The position numbers and the translations under genes are program-made. Under the pieces are notes generated by a model. It made no database searches and had not been told where the DNA came from. It saw only the letters and a list, made by a program, of their open reading frames with translations. From Actinomycetota bacterium (lineage in GTDB: Bacteria; Actinomycetota; Actinomycetes; Streptosporangiales; Streptosporangiaceae), in contig PLRW01000138.1 in the NCBI GenBank assembly GCA_003164955.1, forward strand, positions 1-32,831: DNA of 32,831 nt, in the 5' to 3' direction. Shown here in pieces: positions 15,782 to 24,911 of the stretch (position 1 is the first letter of the stretch; every line of letters begins with the position of its first letter).

Positions 15782-17473
15782 CGGGTAGGCGATCTCCGGG
15801 TCGGTGATCACGTTGACCAGGTACGGGACGCCCGCGGCGAACGCCCGCCGCAGCGCCGGGCCGATCTGGCCCGGCTCGGTCACCAGTTCGCCGGCGCCGC
15901 CGAGAGCGCGCACCACCTCGTCGTAGCGGCAGCCCGGCTGAAGGTCGGCGGCGACGTCGTAGCCGTACAGCGCGCGCATCGGATGCTTCTCCAGCCCCCA
16001 GGCGCCGTTGTTGCCGCACACCATGACGACCGGCAGCCCGTGCCGGACCAGGGTGTCCACGTCCATCAGCGAGAAGCCGGCCGCGCCGTCGCCGAGCAGC
16101 AGCACCACCTGGGCCGAGGGCCGGGCCAGCCGCGCCGCGATCGCGTACCCGAGGCCAGTGCCCAGGCAGCCGAACGGGCCTGGATCGAGCCAATGCCCCG
16201 GCTGCCGGGGTTCGACGTACTTTCCGGCGAAGGAGACGAAGTCCCCGCCGTCGCCGATGACCACCGCGTCGTCCGCCAGTTGCCGGGTCAGCTCACCGTA
16301 GACGCGCATCGGGTGGATGGGCCGGGCGTCGCTGGCCAGCAGCCCGGCGTCCGCGGCGATCGCGGCGCGCGCGGTGTCCTGCAGCCGCGCCAGCCACTCG
16401 CGCCGCCGGCCGGCCGCCCCTCCGCCTGCCGTCGTGGCGCCCGGGGCGGCCAGTTCCGTGGCCAGCCCGGTGAAGAACGCGGTGAGGTCGCCGGAGGCGG
16501 TCGCGGCCAGCGGGCAGTGCGAGGCGAGCTGTCCCGGGGAATCGGCCACGTGCACGACCTGGGCGGCGTGCGCGTCCTGGCCGAACTGGCCGTACCCGAG
16601 CCGGAAGTCCAGGGGCGCGCCGGCCACCAGGACCAGGTCCGCCTCGCGGAAGGCGGCCGACCGGGCCCGGGTGACCAGCAGCGGGTGACCCGCCGGGATG
16701 ATGCCGCGGCCCTGGCCGTTGGCGATGACGGGAAGCCGGAATTGCTCCGCGGCGTCCCGGGCGGCGGCCTCCGCGCCATCCATCCAGACGTCCGATCCGA
16801 GCACCAGGACCGGCCGTTCGGCCGCCGCCAGCAGCCCGGCGATCTGGCTGACCGCGCCGGAGTCCGGGCCCGCGTCCTTGGCGGGGGCGGCCGCACGTAC
16901 GGGGGCGAGCGGCGTCACCTCCGCCTTGTCGTACAGCGCCTCCAGGGACACGTCGAGGAACACCGGCCCGCGGTGCGGGGTGCCCGCCAGCCGGAAGGCC
17001 TCGTCCACCGACGCGGCCACCTGCGCCGTCGCGTGCTCGGTCCAGGCCCGTTTGGTGACCGGGGCCAGCAGCGGCGGGTGGTCGATCTCCTGCAGGCTGC
17101 CCGCGCCCCAGCGGTAGTCGGGGGCGCGGCCAGCCAGCACGACGACGGGGGCGCCGTTGAAGTGCGCCGTCACGATCGCGCTCACGCTGTTGGTCACGCC
17201 GGGCCCGGCGGTGACCACGGCCAGGCCCGGTACCCGCGTGAGCCGCGCCGTCGCCTCCGCCGCGAACACCGCCGTCTGCTCGTGCCGGACGTCGATCAGC
17301 CGCACCGGCGGGTCCGCGTGCACCGCGGCGTCGTACAGCGGGAACACATGGCCGCCGGACAGCGTGAACATCGTCGTGACGCCGTGCTGGCGGGCCGCGC
17401 CCACCGCCAGCACCCCGCCGTGTCCGGTCCTGGGACCATCGCCGGCCCTGGCGCCGGGTGCGTCGTCGCTCAC
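15761..17473 (-). CDS. ThDP-dependent enzyme, acetolactate synthase / oxalyl-CoA decarboxylase-like
   Basis: This 570-residue enzyme belongs to the ThDP family that cleaves or joins 2-keto acids or CoA-linked 2-hydroxy/oxalyl acids. E65 in [13 protein letters not shown] is the conserved catalytic Glu. The ThDP/Mg motif is [21 protein letters not shown], ending in [11 protein letters not shown]-type FAD/ADP-binding central-domain features ([13 protein letters not shown]) are present. The RHEQT-AAEA context and the [13 protein letters not shown] segment recall the oxalyl-CoA decarboxylase/2-hydroxyacyl-CoA lyase branch, but I cannot assign the substrate. The GTG start leaves an approximately 20-residue Gly/Asp-rich leader. 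It follows the symporter gene by about 20 bp on the same strand and may belong to the same transcript. Confidence 0.85.
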   Translation of the reverse strand: MSDDAPGARAGDGPRTGHGGVLAVGAARQHGVTTMFTLSGGHVFPLYDAAVHADPPVRLIDVRHEQTAVFAAEATARLTRVPGLAVVTAGPGVTNSVSAIVTAHFNGAPVVVLAGRAPDYRWGAGSLQEIDHPPLLAPVTKRAWTEHATAQVAASVDEAFRLAGTPHRGPVFLDVSLEALYDKAEVTPLAPVRAAAPAKDAGPDSGAVSQIAGLLAAAERPVLVLGSDVWMDGAEAAARDAAEQFRLPVIANGQGRGIIPAGHPLLVTRARSAAFREADLVLVAGAPLDFRLGYGQFGQDAHAAQVVHVADSPGQLASHCPLAATASGDLTAFFTGLATELAAPGATTAGGGAAGRRREWLARLQDTARAAIAADAGLLASDARPIHPMRVYGELTRQLADDAVVIGDGGDFVSFAGKYVEPRQPGHWLDPGPFGCLGTGLGYAIAARLARPSAQVVLLLGDGAAGFSLMDVDTLVRHGLPVVMVCGNNGAWGLEKHPMRALYGYDVAADLQPGCRYDEVVRALGGAGELVTEPGQIGPALRRAFAAGVPYLVNVITDPEIAYPRSTTGV

Positions 17474-17493
17474 GCCGCGATGTTACCAGTGAG

Positions 17494-19158
17494 TTAAGTG
17501 GCGGATGGGGAGCCGGGCCGTGTGCCGGGCACGGCGGCGGTAGCGGGGACCGGGGCGGCCGCGGCGGCCGCCGGATCGGCGGTGAACTGGTGCGGCAGTG
17601 TCTCGTCCGCGCCTTCGGGCAGTCGCAGCGCGCGGAACACCACCGTGCCCACGATCGCGATGGCCAGGTTGAGCACGAACGCGGCGATGGCGATGTACAT
17701 GACGTGGCCGAACACCGGTGCCGTGGACGTGCCGAAGTGCGAATTCGGCTGGCCGGCCACCGGCGCCCGGTAGGCCTGGATCGTTCCGTACACCATCGCC
17801 GCGGCCCAGCCGATGACGAGCGCCCACCGGTGGAACCAGCGGGTGTACAGGCCGGCCACGATCGACGGGAAGGTCTGGAGGATCCAGATCCCGCCGAGCA
17901 ACTGCAGGTTGATCGAGAACGTCTTGGGCAGCGCCAGTACGAAGACCAGGGCCCCGGCCTTGACGATGAGCGAGACGAACTGGGCGACCCTGGTCTGCTC
18001 GGCGGGGCTGGCTTCTGGCCGGAAGAACTCCTTGTAGATGTTGCGGGTGAACAGGTTCGCCGCGGCGATCGACATGATGGCCGCGGGCACCAGGGCGCCG
18101 ATGACGATCGCCGAGTAGCCGATGCCGGCGAACCAGCTCGGGAACATGTGCTCGAAGAGCAGCGGGACCGACAGCTGCGCGTTGCCGCCGCCGGCCTTGA
18201 CTCCGGCGTTGACGGCCGGTGTGGCCAGGGCCATGTAGCCGAGCAGCGCGATGAGGCCGAGCACGATCGAGTAGAGCGGCAGCATGGCCATGTTCCGGCG
18301 GATCACGTTACGCCGCTTGGCCGCGAACACACCGGTGATCGCGTGCGGATACATGAACAGGGCCAGGGCCGAGCCGAGAGCGAGCGTGGCGTAGGCCCAT
18401 TCGCCCGCGGGCAGGACGATGAGGGAGCCGAACGGCTTGTGCGTCTTGGGGTTGGTGGCCTTCAGATGCGTGCTGGCCGTACCGAAAATGTGCCCCCAGC
18501 CGCCGAGTTTCGTCGGGATGTAGAGGACGGCCACGATGACCATCACGTAGACCAGCGTGTCCTTGACGAACGCGATCAGCGCCGGCGCACGCAGCCCCGA
18601 GAAGAACGTGTAGGCGGCGAGGATGATGAACGCGATCAGCAAGGGCAGGTCCCGGATGAAGCCATTGCCGGAGGTCCCGCCGACGCCGAGAACGGTCAGC
18701 ACCGCCTGGATGCCGACGAGTTGCAGCGCGATGTACGGCATGGTGGCGAGGATCCCGGTGCCGGCGACCGCGAGCGCGAGTCCGCGCGAGCCATACCTGC
18801 CGCGCACGAAGTCGGCGGGCGTGACGTAGCCGTGCACCCGGGCGATTGACCAGAGCCGCGGCGCGAACACCAGGACGATCGGGAAGACCATGATCGTGTA
18901 GGACAGGGCGTAGAAACCGGCCGCGCCGGTGCCGTAGACCAGTGCCGGGACGGCGATGAAGGTGTACGCGGTGTACAGGTCACCGCCCAGCAGGAACCAG
19001 GTGACGAACGTCCCGAAGCTCCGGCCGCCGAGACCCCATTCGTTGAGGTGCAGGATGCTCTCCGCCCGCCGCCAGCGGGCCGCGGCGAAGCCGGCCAGCG
19101 TGACCACCGCGAACAGGACGATGACGATCGTGAACGAGACTGCGTTGATGTGCGTCAC
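17494..19158 (-). CDS. sodium:solute symporter (monocarboxylate/acetate-type permease)
   Basis: This 554-residue membrane protein has about 13 hydrophobic segments, starting with INAVSFTIVIVLFAVVTLAGF. GDLYTAYTFIAVPALVYGTG and the YVTPADFVRGRYGSRGLALAV segment are characteristic of the sodium:solute symporter family. The Ala/Pro/Thr-rich tail of roughly 40 residues is cytoplasmic. Members linked to a DUF3311 protein are usually annotated as monocarboxylate permeases taking up acetate, pyruvate or lactate. Here the GTG start overlaps the stop of the DUF3311 gene (GTGA). The frame continues upstream to about 19248, but only inside that gene. Regulation by a Crp-like site before the pair is suggested. 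Confidence 0.9.
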   Translation of the reverse strand: MTHINAVSFTIVIVLFAVVTLAGFAAARWRRAESILHLNEWGLGGRSFGTFVTWFLLGGDLYTAYTFIAVPALVYGTGAAGFYALSYTIMVFPIVLVFAPRLWSIARVHGYVTPADFVRGRYGSRGLALAVAGTGILATMPYIALQLVGIQAVLTVLGVGGTSGNGFIRDLPLLIAFIILAAYTFFSGLRAPALIAFVKDTLVYVMVIVAVLYIPTKLGGWGHIFGTASTHLKATNPKTHKPFGSLIVLPAGEWAYATLALGSALALFMYPHAITGVFAAKRRNVIRRNMAMLPLYSIVLGLIALLGYMALATPAVNAGVKAGGGNAQLSVPLLFEHMFPSWFAGIGYSAIVIGALVPAAIMSIAAANLFTRNIYKEFFRPEASPAEQTRVAQFVSLIVKAGALVFVLALPKTFSINLQLLGGIWILQTFPSIVAGLYTRWFHRWALVIGWAAAMVYGTIQAYRAPVAGQPNSHFGTSTAPVFGHVMYIAIAAFVLNLAIAIVGTVVFRALRLPEGADETLPHQFTADPAAAAAAPVPATAAVPGTRPGSPSAT

Positions 19159-19430
19159 TTCGCCCCCTGGCCGTCGGTGGCGGGCGCGCCGTTCGCGTTG
19201 TCGGCAGCGGCGGGGCTGGTCCTCATCAGCAGGTACGCGACGTAGCACAGGACCATCACGACCGGCATCCAGATGAGCTGGAACCAGTAGAAGAACGGAA
19301 AATCGCCGAGCTTGGGAGCACTGCGGGCGTAGATGGGGACCCAGAAGGCCCCGATCACCCCGACGAGCAGCAGGACGGCGGCGACCGCCGTGCTGAGCGG
19401 GTTCCGCGCCCGCCGTTGTGGCTGGACCAT
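19155..19430 (-). CDS. DUF3311 small membrane protein
   Basis: This 91-residue protein has two membrane helices (AVAAVLLLVGVIGAFWVPIYA and FYWFQLIWMPVVMVLCYVAYLLM) and a polar C-terminal tail. This matches DUF3311 proteins, which accompany monocarboxylate-type sodium:solute symporters and probably assist or form an accessory subunit of them. Of several in-frame ATGs I prefer the one at 19430, because a GAGAGGG lies just upstream and the longer forms add a hydrophilic leader. The stop overlaps the symporter start, so the two are translated together. Confidence 0.85.
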   Translation of the reverse strand: MVQPQRRARNPLSTAVAAVLLLVGVIGAFWVPIYARSAPKLGDFPFFYWFQLIWMPVVMVLCYVAYLLMRTSPAAADNANGAPATDGQGAK

Positions 19431-19528
19431 GTTCCCTCTCATCGTGCGAGCCGGGCGGTCGGCCATATCACCGGGCGGCCACGATGAGCCGCGATCCCCC
19501 CCAGTGGCGATGAGCCGACTGCTGTGGG

Positions 19529-19544
19529 TGTGACGCAAGGCACA
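19529..19544. promoter_or_regulatory. Crp-like site (one mismatch) before the symporter pair
   Basis: TGTGACGCAAGGCACA fits TGTGA-N6-TCACA with a single mismatch in the right half. Its centre lies about 106 bp before the DUF3311 start. Binding by a Crp-type regulator would link monocarboxylate uptake to cAMP, but this is inference. Confidence 0.5.
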
Positions 19545-19633
19545 CTGGTTACACCAATGTTGCGCCGTCAGCGCCGGCTCGGCAAGACCTGAGCGTCACC
19601 GTTCGCAATCGGTTGCCGACGCAGCGACCGGGA

Positions 19634-20335
19634 CTAATGACGGCCGGGCGGCCCGAACGTGCCGCCGAGAGCGGGTGACAGGCCCCGCCGCGCGAGGCCG
19701 AGGAAGGTGGCGCGGTCCGCCTGGCCGGCCCCGGCGGCCAGCATCCCGGCCAGCCCCTCGCCGGCCACCGTTTCCAGGTCGTGCCGGTTGGACCGTTCGG
19801 CCAGATCCGGCTGGGCGGGCCAGCTGCCGATGACGACCCCGGCGCACGCCAGCTTGCGCGCGGCCAGCGCCTCCAGGGTGAGCGCCGTGTGGTTGAGCGT
19901 GCCGAGTCCCGCCTCGGCCACGACGAGAACCGGCGCGGCCAGCATGGCGGCCAGGTCGGCGATGGTCGACCCGGCGGCGTCGTACCGGACCAGCAGGCCC
20001 CCGGCGCCCTCGACGATGACCTGCTGCCGGTCCTCGGTCAGCGCCGCGATGTAGCTCGCCGCCCACCGCAGGTCCAGCGGGGGGCGGCCGGCCGTCCGCG
20101 CGGCCGCTTCGGGGGAGAGCGGATCGGGGTACCGCGCGAGCTCGTGCCGGTCGGTCACGCCCGTCAGTTTGGCCACGGCGCCGAGGTCACCCGGCGTCCC
20201 GGGCGGCTCGCCGGTCTGGACCGGCTTGACCACGGCCACGCGTTCCCCGCGGGATCGGGCGAGCGCCGCGACCGCCGCCGTCGTGACGGTCTTGCCCACG
20301 CCCGTGCCCGTTCCGCTGACGACGATCAGCCTCAA
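19634..20335 (-). CDS. bioD: dethiobiotin synthase
   Basis: This 233-residue protein of the P-loop family converts 7,8-diaminononanoate to dethiobiotin with ATP and CO2. The P-loop GTGTGVGKT (residues 8-16) is exactly the BioD form, and VVKPVQTG (35-42) is the following Lys-containing loop. VEGAGGLLV (about 108-116) is the conserved acidic segment. The TTG start overlaps the stop of gntR (TTGA), so expression is coupled. The order bioF-gntR-bioD omits bioA and bioB, which must lie elsewhere if the pathway is complete. Confidence 0.93.
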   Translation of the reverse strand: MRLIVVSGTGTGVGKTVTTAAVAALARSRGERVAVVKPVQTGEPPGTPGDLGAVAKLTGVTDRHELARYPDPLSPEAAARTAGRPPLDLRWAASYIAALTEDRQQVIVEGAGGLLVRYDAAGSTIADLAAMLAAPVLVVAEAGLGTLNHTALTLEALAARKLACAGVVIGSWPAQPDLAERSNRHDLETVAGEGLAGMLAAGAGQADRATFLGLARRGLSPALGGTFGPPGRH

Positions 20336-21219
20336 CCGGGTAACCGCCGCAGCCGGGTGACGAACTTGTACCGGTCACCGCGGTACCAGGACTGCGCCCA
20401 CTCGACCGGTTCGCCGGTCACGTCCACCGCGTGCCGGGACAGCAGCAGCAGCGGCAGGCCGACGTCGACGGCCAGCAGGTCGGCGTTGTGCGGATCGGCC
20501 AGTACGGTCTCGATCGTTTCCTCGGCCTCGGTCAGCCGGACGCCGTACGCCGAGCTGAGCGTCTCGTACAGCGAGCTGTGCCGCTTCAGCTGCTTGCGCA
20601 GTCCCGGGAAGCGGCGCGCGGGCAGGTGCGACAGGTCCACCGACATCGGCTCGCCGTCGGCCAGCCGGAGCCGGTGGATCCGCAGGGCCCGGCCACCGGG
20701 CCGGATGCCGAGCAGCAGGGCCAGATCCTCGTCGGCCGCGATGTAGCCGATCTCGAGGATCCTCGTATGCGGGTGCAGGCCGTGGGCCCGCATGCCCTCG
20801 GTGTAGCTGGCCAGCTCCAGCGACTGCGCCACCTTGGGTTTGGCCACGAACGTGCCCTTGCCCTGGCGCCGCAGCAGGCGCCCCTCCACGACCAGTTCCG
20901 CGAGGGCCTGCCGGACCGTGGTCCGCGACGTGCCGTAGTCGCGGGCAAGCTCGCGTTCCGGCGGGACCGGGCTGCCCGGCGCCATCGTGGAGATGAGTTC
21001 CAGCAGCTGCCGCTTGACCGTGTAGTACTTGGGCAGCCGCAGCAGGGGGCCCGCCGGCACGTCGCCGGATACGTTCTCATTGGCTGCCGTTGCAGCATTG
21101 GCTGCCGTTGCGGCACTCGCCGCCGTTGCGGCCGGTGCTCCCGTCCTGGCCTGCCGGGTGCCGGATACGCTGGTCTTTTCTGGCCGCACCGGGGATACAG
21201 GGACGGGGGAGACGGTCAT
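20332..21219 (-). CDS. GntR/HutC-family transcription regulator with UTRA domain
   Basis: This 295-residue regulator has a winged-helix domain at about residues 63-130 ([20 protein letters not shown], then [14 protein letters not shown]) and a UTRA effector domain from about 135 to 285. The start follows a good GGAAGGAAG ribosome-binding site 18 bp after bioF. The first about 60 residues are low-complexity, formed by an 18-bp tandem repeat giving AATAAN-type units. UTRA domains bind small ligands, often sugars or amino acids. Its position between bioF and bioD with coupled translation makes a biotin-related effector plausible but not shown. The same family contains DasR, which senses sugar phosphates. 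Confidence 0.92.
   Translation of the reverse strand: MTVSPVPVSPVRPEKTSVSGTRQARTGAPAATAASAATAANAATAANENVSGDVPAGPLLRLPKYYTVKRQLLELISTMAPGSPVPPERELARDYGTSRTTVRQALAELVVEGRLLRRQGKGTFVAKPKVAQSLELASYTEGMRAHGLHPHTRILEIGYIAADEDLALLLGIRPGGRALRIHRLRLADGEPMSVDLSHLPARRFPGLRKQLKRHSSLYETLSSAYGVRLTEAEETIETVLADPHNADLLAVDVGLPLLLLSRHAVDVTGEPVEWAQSWYRGDRYKFVTRLRRLPG
21079..21132. repeat. 18-bp tandem repeat x3 inside gntR N-terminus
   Basis: Three 18-bp units at 21079-21096, 21097-21114 and 21115-21132, the first two with only one difference. They encode six-residue Ala/Thr/Asn blocks ([18 protein letters not shown]) in the disordered leader of the GntR protein. Period is a multiple of three, so copy-number change keeps the frame. 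Confidence 0.8.
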
Positions 21220-21237
21220 GGGCCACTTCCTTCCCGC

Positions 21238-22563
21238 TCAAGCGGTTATCCGGACATGATCTCTCACTACACCCAGTGCACGGAATGCCATATCGAGGTG
21301 AACTTCTGTGAGGTTCGCCCGTGCGGTCAGCCGCAGGCACGCCCGGCCCGGCGGCACCGAGGGCGGCCGGAAGCACCCGGCGCGGACGCCATGAGCGGCA
21401 CAGATCCGCTGTGCCTCCAGCGCCGCGCCGGGTTCGCCGATCGTGATCTGGACGACGGCGGCGGCCGGGGCCGGGACCTGGAATCCCAGTCCGGTGGCCA
21501 TGGCGGCCAGGCGCTGCGCGTTGGCCTGAGCTCGCCGCCCGAGGCCGGGGTTGTCCCGGACGATGCTCAGGGCCGCGATCGCGGCGGCCACGCTCGGCGG
21601 GGCCAGGCCCGTGTCGAAGATGAAGGCGCGGCCCACGTCGATGAGAGTGCCGATGACCTCGGCGGCCCCCAGGACCGCGCCGCCCTGGCCCGCCAGCGAC
21701 TTGGACAGCGTGACCGTGCGGATGACGTGCGGGTCGTCGCCGATGGCGGCCGCCGCGCCCCGGCCGCCCGGGCCGAGCACGCCGAAGGCGTGCGCCTCGT
21801 CCAGGACGAGCAGCGCCCCGTGGGCGCGCGCGATGCGGTGCAGTTCGGCGACGGGTGCCTGGTCACCGGTGACGGAGAACACCGTGTCGCTGACCACGAT
21901 GGCCGCGGCCTCGGCGCGCCCGGCGACCGCCCGCTCCACCGCGCCGGTGTCGGCGTGCGGGGTGACCTCAACGCGGGCGCGGGCCAGGCGGCACGCGTCG
22001 ATCAGCGACGCGTGGTTCGCGGTGTCGGAGACGACGAGCACGCCGGGGCGTCCGGGCCCGCTGCCTTGCGCCGCGAGGCCCTGCCCGGGTACTTGCCCGG
22101 GTAGTTGCCCGAGTACTTGCCCGAGCGCGGTGATCACGGCCAGGTTGGCCAGGTATCCGGAGGAGAAGACCAGCGCGCCGGCGGCGCCGCTAAAGTCCGC
22201 GAGATCCCGTTCGAGCTGGGTGTGAAGCTCCGTGGTCCCCGTGACCAGCCGTGATCCGGTCGAGCCGGTGCCCCAGGTGCGGGCGGCGGCGGCCGCCGCC
22301 TCGGCCAGCCGTTCGTCTCCGCACAGCCCCAGGTAGTCGTTCGAGGCCAGGTCGACGAGCGCGCCGGGCCCGCCGGGGTCACCGGGTCCGCCGCCCGCCC
22401 GGCCGCGTCCTGCCCCGTAGCCGGGCGCGCGGGCGTGCAGCCGCCGCCCCAGCCCGGCGGCCTGCCGTGCCGCCGCCCCCTGCCGGAGCATCGCCAGGGG
22501 CTCGGGTGGCTGTCGGGTCGGCGGCTGCGCTGCTGATCGCGGCGGTGACGGGTGCGGCTTCAT
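21238..22563 (-). CDS. bioF: 8-amino-7-oxononanoate synthase
   Basis: This 441-residue PLP enzyme condenses pimeloyl-thioester and alanine. Motifs present are LASNDYLGL (about residue 71-79), DEAHAFGVLG (about 255-264, binding the pyridine nitrogen) and TLSKSLAGQGG with the PLP lysine at about K288. An ATG at 22563 is preceded by AGGA and is preferred; the frame continues upstream into the divergent pdtaS leader. The protein is longer than usual because of a Pro/Arg-rich leader and a Gly/Gln/Pro-rich insert (LGQVLGQLPGQVPGQG) from a 12-bp repeat. The insert falls between the family strand NLAVITAL and VLVVSDTANHAS, so is likely a surface loop. It heads the bioF-gntR-bioD unit. Confidence 0.93.
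   Translation of the reverse strand: MKPHPSPPRSAAQPPTRQPPEPLAMLRQGAAARQAAGLGRRLHARAPGYGAGRGRAGGGPGDPGGPGALVDLASNDYLGLCGDERLAEAAAAAARTWGTGSTGSRLVTGTTELHTQLERDLADFSGAAGALVFSSGYLANLAVITALGQVLGQLPGQVPGQGLAAQGSGPGRPGVLVVSDTANHASLIDACRLARARVEVTPHADTGAVERAVAGRAEAAAIVVSDTVFSVTGDQAPVAELHRIARAHGALLVLDEAHAFGVLGPGGRGAAAAIGDDPHVIRTVTLSKSLAGQGGAVLGAAEVIGTLIDVGRAFIFDTGLAPPSVAAAIAALSIVRDNPGLGRRAQANAQRLAAMATGLGFQVPAPAAAVVQITIGEPGAALEAQRICAAHGVRAGCFRPPSVPPGRACLRLTARANLTEVHLDMAFRALGVVRDHVRITA
22082..22129. repeat. 12-bp tandem repeat x4 inside bioF
   Basis: Four consecutive 12-bp units beginning TGCCCGGG or TGCCCGAG encode the repeated LGQV/PGQV tetrapeptide insert of BioF. Twelve is a multiple of three, so expansion or contraction stays in frame. 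Confidence 0.85.
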
Positions 22564-22637
22564 GGGTCCTGATAGATTTCCCCAGCACCCGGCCCCCGTC
22601 AAGAGGGGCACGCCGGGGGCGCGGGCCGCGGTCACGA

Positions 22638-22685
22638 GCAAGGACGCGGACCAGGACGCGGGTAAGGACGTGGGCAAAGACGCGG
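22638..22685. repeat. 12-bp repeat x4 between bioF and pdtaS
   Basis: Four imperfect 12-bp units (GCAAGGACGCGG-like) lie in the 178-bp divergent spacer. A frame through them extends the kinase upstream as an Asp/Gly/Lys-rich leader, but homology places the start downstream. The repeat may be an untranslated leader or part of a longer N-terminus. Confidence 0.7.
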
Positions 22686-22741
22686 GCCGGGGATCGCTGG
22701 CGTGGCGGGAACCAGTGGCCCGCGGGTGCGATTATGGATGT

Positions 22742-24259
22742 GTGCCCACCCTGACGGATCTGGCCCGCCGCCATACCAACCTGTCCGGCGCAGACCTGGA
22801 ATGCCTGCACGCGCTGGTGTCTGACTGGCAGCTGCTGGCCGACCTGTCGTTCGCCGACCTCATCCTCTGGGCGCCGCTGCGCGACGGCAGCGGATGGATG
22901 GCGCTGGCCCAGATGCGCCCGACCACCGGGCCGACCTCCTTCCAGGATGACGTCGTCGGCACGAAGGCCGAGCCGGGGGACAGGACGCTGCTGGATACCG
23001 CGCGGGCCGAGCGCCGCATCTGGCGCGAGAGCGATCCCGACTGGACGACAGGCGTGCCGGTGCGCGCCGAGACCATCCCGGTGACCCGCGAGGGCCGGGT
23101 GATCGCCGTGATCGAGCGGAACACCAACCTGAACTCCGCCCGCACGCCGAGCCGCCTGGAGCTGACCTACCTGCAGGGTGCCGATGACCTGGCCCGGATG
23201 GTGGCGGAGGGAACGTTCCCCTTCGGCGTCGAGGAGGCCACCCTGGCCCGCTCGCCGCGCGTTGGCGACGGGCTGCTCCGTCTCGGGCGCGCCGGACGGG
23301 TCACGTACGCCAGCCCCAACGCGCTGTCCGCCTTCCGCCGCCTCGGCCTGGCCACTGACCTGGTGGGAGCGGAGCTCGGGCCGCTGACCGCGAAGCTGTG
23401 CGCCTCGTGCGGCAGCCCGCTGGATGAGTCGCTGATGCTGGTGGCGTACGGCCGCGTCCCGCGGGACGCCGAGATCGAGGGCAACGGGTCGATCGTGCAG
23501 CTTCGCTCGATCCCGCTCATCGTGAGCGGCAACCGGACCGGCGCGCTGATCCTGGTCCGTGACGTGACGGAGCTGCGCCGCCGGGAACGTGAGCTGATGA
23601 CCAAGGACGCGACGATCCGCGAGATCCATCATCGCGTCAAGAACAACCTGCAGACGGTGGCCGCCCTGCTGCGGCTGCAGGCACGCCGGCTGCGCGGCCC
23701 GGAGGCGCGCGCGGCGCTCGAGGATGCGGTCCGCCGGGTCGGCTCGATCGCGATCGTGCACGAGACGCTGTCGCACGCGCCCGACGAGATCGTCGCCTTC
23801 GACGAGGTCGCGGACCGGGTGGTCATGATGGCGTCCGAGGTGGCCGGGACCGAGATCCGCGTGACCCCGAAGCTGACCGGCGTCTTCGGCCCGTTGCCGG
23901 CCTACGTGGCGATGCCGCTGGCGCTGGTGCTGACCGAACTGCTGCAGAACGCCCTGCAGCACGGCTTCGCCTATCCCGAGCCGGTCGCCGGCGAGGCACA
24001 GCGGCCGACCGGTAGCGTGGAGGTCAGCGCGGTGCGCGGGCCGGACCGGCTGACGGTGGTGGTCGTCGATGACGGCGTGGGGCTGCCCGACGATTTCGAC
24101 CCCGAGTCATCCAGTTCGCTGGGCCTGCAGATCGTGCGGACCCTGGTGGTGGGCGAACTGGGCGGCAAGCTGGAGATAACGCCCCGGCCGGAGGGCGGCA
24201 CCCAGGCCTTCGTCGACCTCCCCATCCAGGACGACGAGGCCGCCGTCCCAGTTGAATAG
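22742..24259 (+). CDS. pdtaS: PdtaS-type sensor histidine kinase
   Basis: This 505-residue soluble kinase has an N-terminal GAF-type domain (starting PTLTDLARRH), a PAS-like domain around residues 175-290, and a HisKA_2 domain with H296/H297 in IREIHHRVKNNLQTVAALL, followed by an HATPase_c domain with NALQHGF and DDGVGLPDDF. It closely follows mycobacterial PdtaS, which phosphorylates the antiterminator-type regulator PdtaR. The GTG at 22742 fits the family start; a longer frame to 22562 is open but adds only low-complexity sequence. It converges with whiB1, the same neighbour as in mycobacteria. PdtaR is not in the window. Confidence 0.92.
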   Translation: MPTLTDLARRHTNLSGADLECLHALVSDWQLLADLSFADLILWAPLRDGSGWMALAQMRPTTGPTSFQDDVVGTKAEPGDRTLLDTARAERRIWRESDPDWTTGVPVRAETIPVTREGRVIAVIERNTNLNSARTPSRLELTYLQGADDLARMVAEGTFPFGVEEATLARSPRVGDGLLRLGRAGRVTYASPNALSAFRRLGLATDLVGAELGPLTAKLCASCGSPLDESLMLVAYGRVPRDAEIEGNGSIVQLRSIPLIVSGNRTGALILVRDVTELRRRERELMTKDATIREIHHRVKNNLQTVAALLRLQARRLRGPEARAALEDAVRRVGSIAIVHETLSHAPDEIVAFDEVADRVVMMASEVAGTEIRVTPKLTGVFGPLPAYVAMPLALVLTELLQNALQHGFAYPEPVAGEAQRPTGSVEVSAVRGPDRLTVVVVDDGVGLPDDFDPESSSSLGLQIVRTLVVGELGGKLEITPRPEGGTQAFVDLPIQDDEAAVPVE

Positions 24260-24288
24260 CACAGCTGAATAGCACCGCCGAATAGCAC
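24250..24288. repeat. 13-bp repeat x3 at the pdtaS stop codon
   Basis: Three 13-bp units sharing GAATAGCAC lie at about 24250-24262, 24263-24275 and 24276-24288. The first includes the pdtaS stop TAG. Thirteen is not a multiple of three, so this is probably noncoding. It sits between the convergent kinase and whiB1. Confidence 0.75.
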
Positions 24289-24328
24289 CGCGAGCAGCGC
24301 CAGCTGCCGCGCCAGGAGCGGCGACTAA

Positions 24329-24598
24329 TCAGCTGGAGACGGGCGTGACGTGCGCGCGGGTGCGGAGCCGTAGTGTGCGCCGCTTCAGGGCGCGCCGTTC
24401 GTCTTCGCTCATACCGCCCCACACACCGGCATCCTGGCCGGAGTCGATCGCCCAGTGCAGGCACGACTCCATCACTGGACAACGATGACAAACGCGCTTC
24501 GCTTCGTCGATCTGGAGCAGTGCAGGACCGGTGTTCCCGATCGGAAAGAACAACTCAGGATCCACGTCACGGCAGGCGGCGTTGTGGCGCCAGTCCAT
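24329..24598 (-). CDS. whiB1: WhiB-family iron-sulfur regulator, WhiB1/WblE-like
   Basis: This 89-residue protein has the four Fe-S ligand cysteines C9, C37, C40 and C46, the GVWGG turn (about residues 58-62) and a basic C-terminal tail (ALKRRTLRLRTRAH) for DNA contact. The N-terminus (MDWRHNAACRDVDPELFFP) and GNTGPALLQI match mycobacterial WhiB1, an essential NO-sensitive partner of the housekeeping sigma factor. The ATG at 24598 has a strong GAAGGAG site seven bases upstream; the longer frame to 24664 is rejected. A long upstream region with two Crp-type sites is present, as known for mycobacterial whiB1. Confidence 0.95.
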   Translation of the reverse strand: MDWRHNAACRDVDPELFFPIGNTGPALLQIDEAKRVCHRCPVMESCLHWAIDSGQDAGVWGGMSEDERRALKRRTLRLRTRAHVTPVSS

Positions 24599-24668
24599 GA
24601 GGTCACTCCTTCGGGGCATGACGGCCGCACGGGACCACTTGAATCCAGTGCGTCCAGTTATCAAAGCT

Positions 24669-24684
24669 TGTGAATGATTTCACT
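24669..24684. promoter_or_regulatory. second Crp-like site before whiB1
   Basis: TGTGAATGATTTCACT matches TGTGA-N6-TCACA with one mismatch at the last base. Its centre is about 78 bp from the whiB1 start codon and close to a possible -35 region, so binding could repress or activate. Confidence 0.55.
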
Positions 24685-24911
24685 AGCTATGTCGCATGTC
24701 GATTACCCTGTGTTCCCGTTTTTCCTATGTGAAAACTGAGCCAGCGGGCAACCTGCCCGGAGCTGCTTCTTAGCCCAGGCATACACTGGGAACCGGGAAA
24801 CCTGCTCGGTGCCGATAACACGAGAGGGCTTCCCGCCCAGCATCGACTAAAGCTTCTCAAGCGTTCCGCTAGGTTCGCAAGAGAACGCAACCGCGATCTT
24901 CGGCATTTCAA

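Noticed and set aside
17458..18849. Plus-strand frame opposite the symporter
   Set aside because: The product is Arg/Gly/Asp/Glu-rich and hydrophilic, the typical complement of a membrane-protein gene. The minus strand has a clear transporter.
22562..22741. Extended N-terminus of the PdtaS-type kinase from 22562
   Set aside because: It adds only low-complexity repeat-derived sequence and overlaps the bioF leader; family alignment begins at the GTG at 22742.
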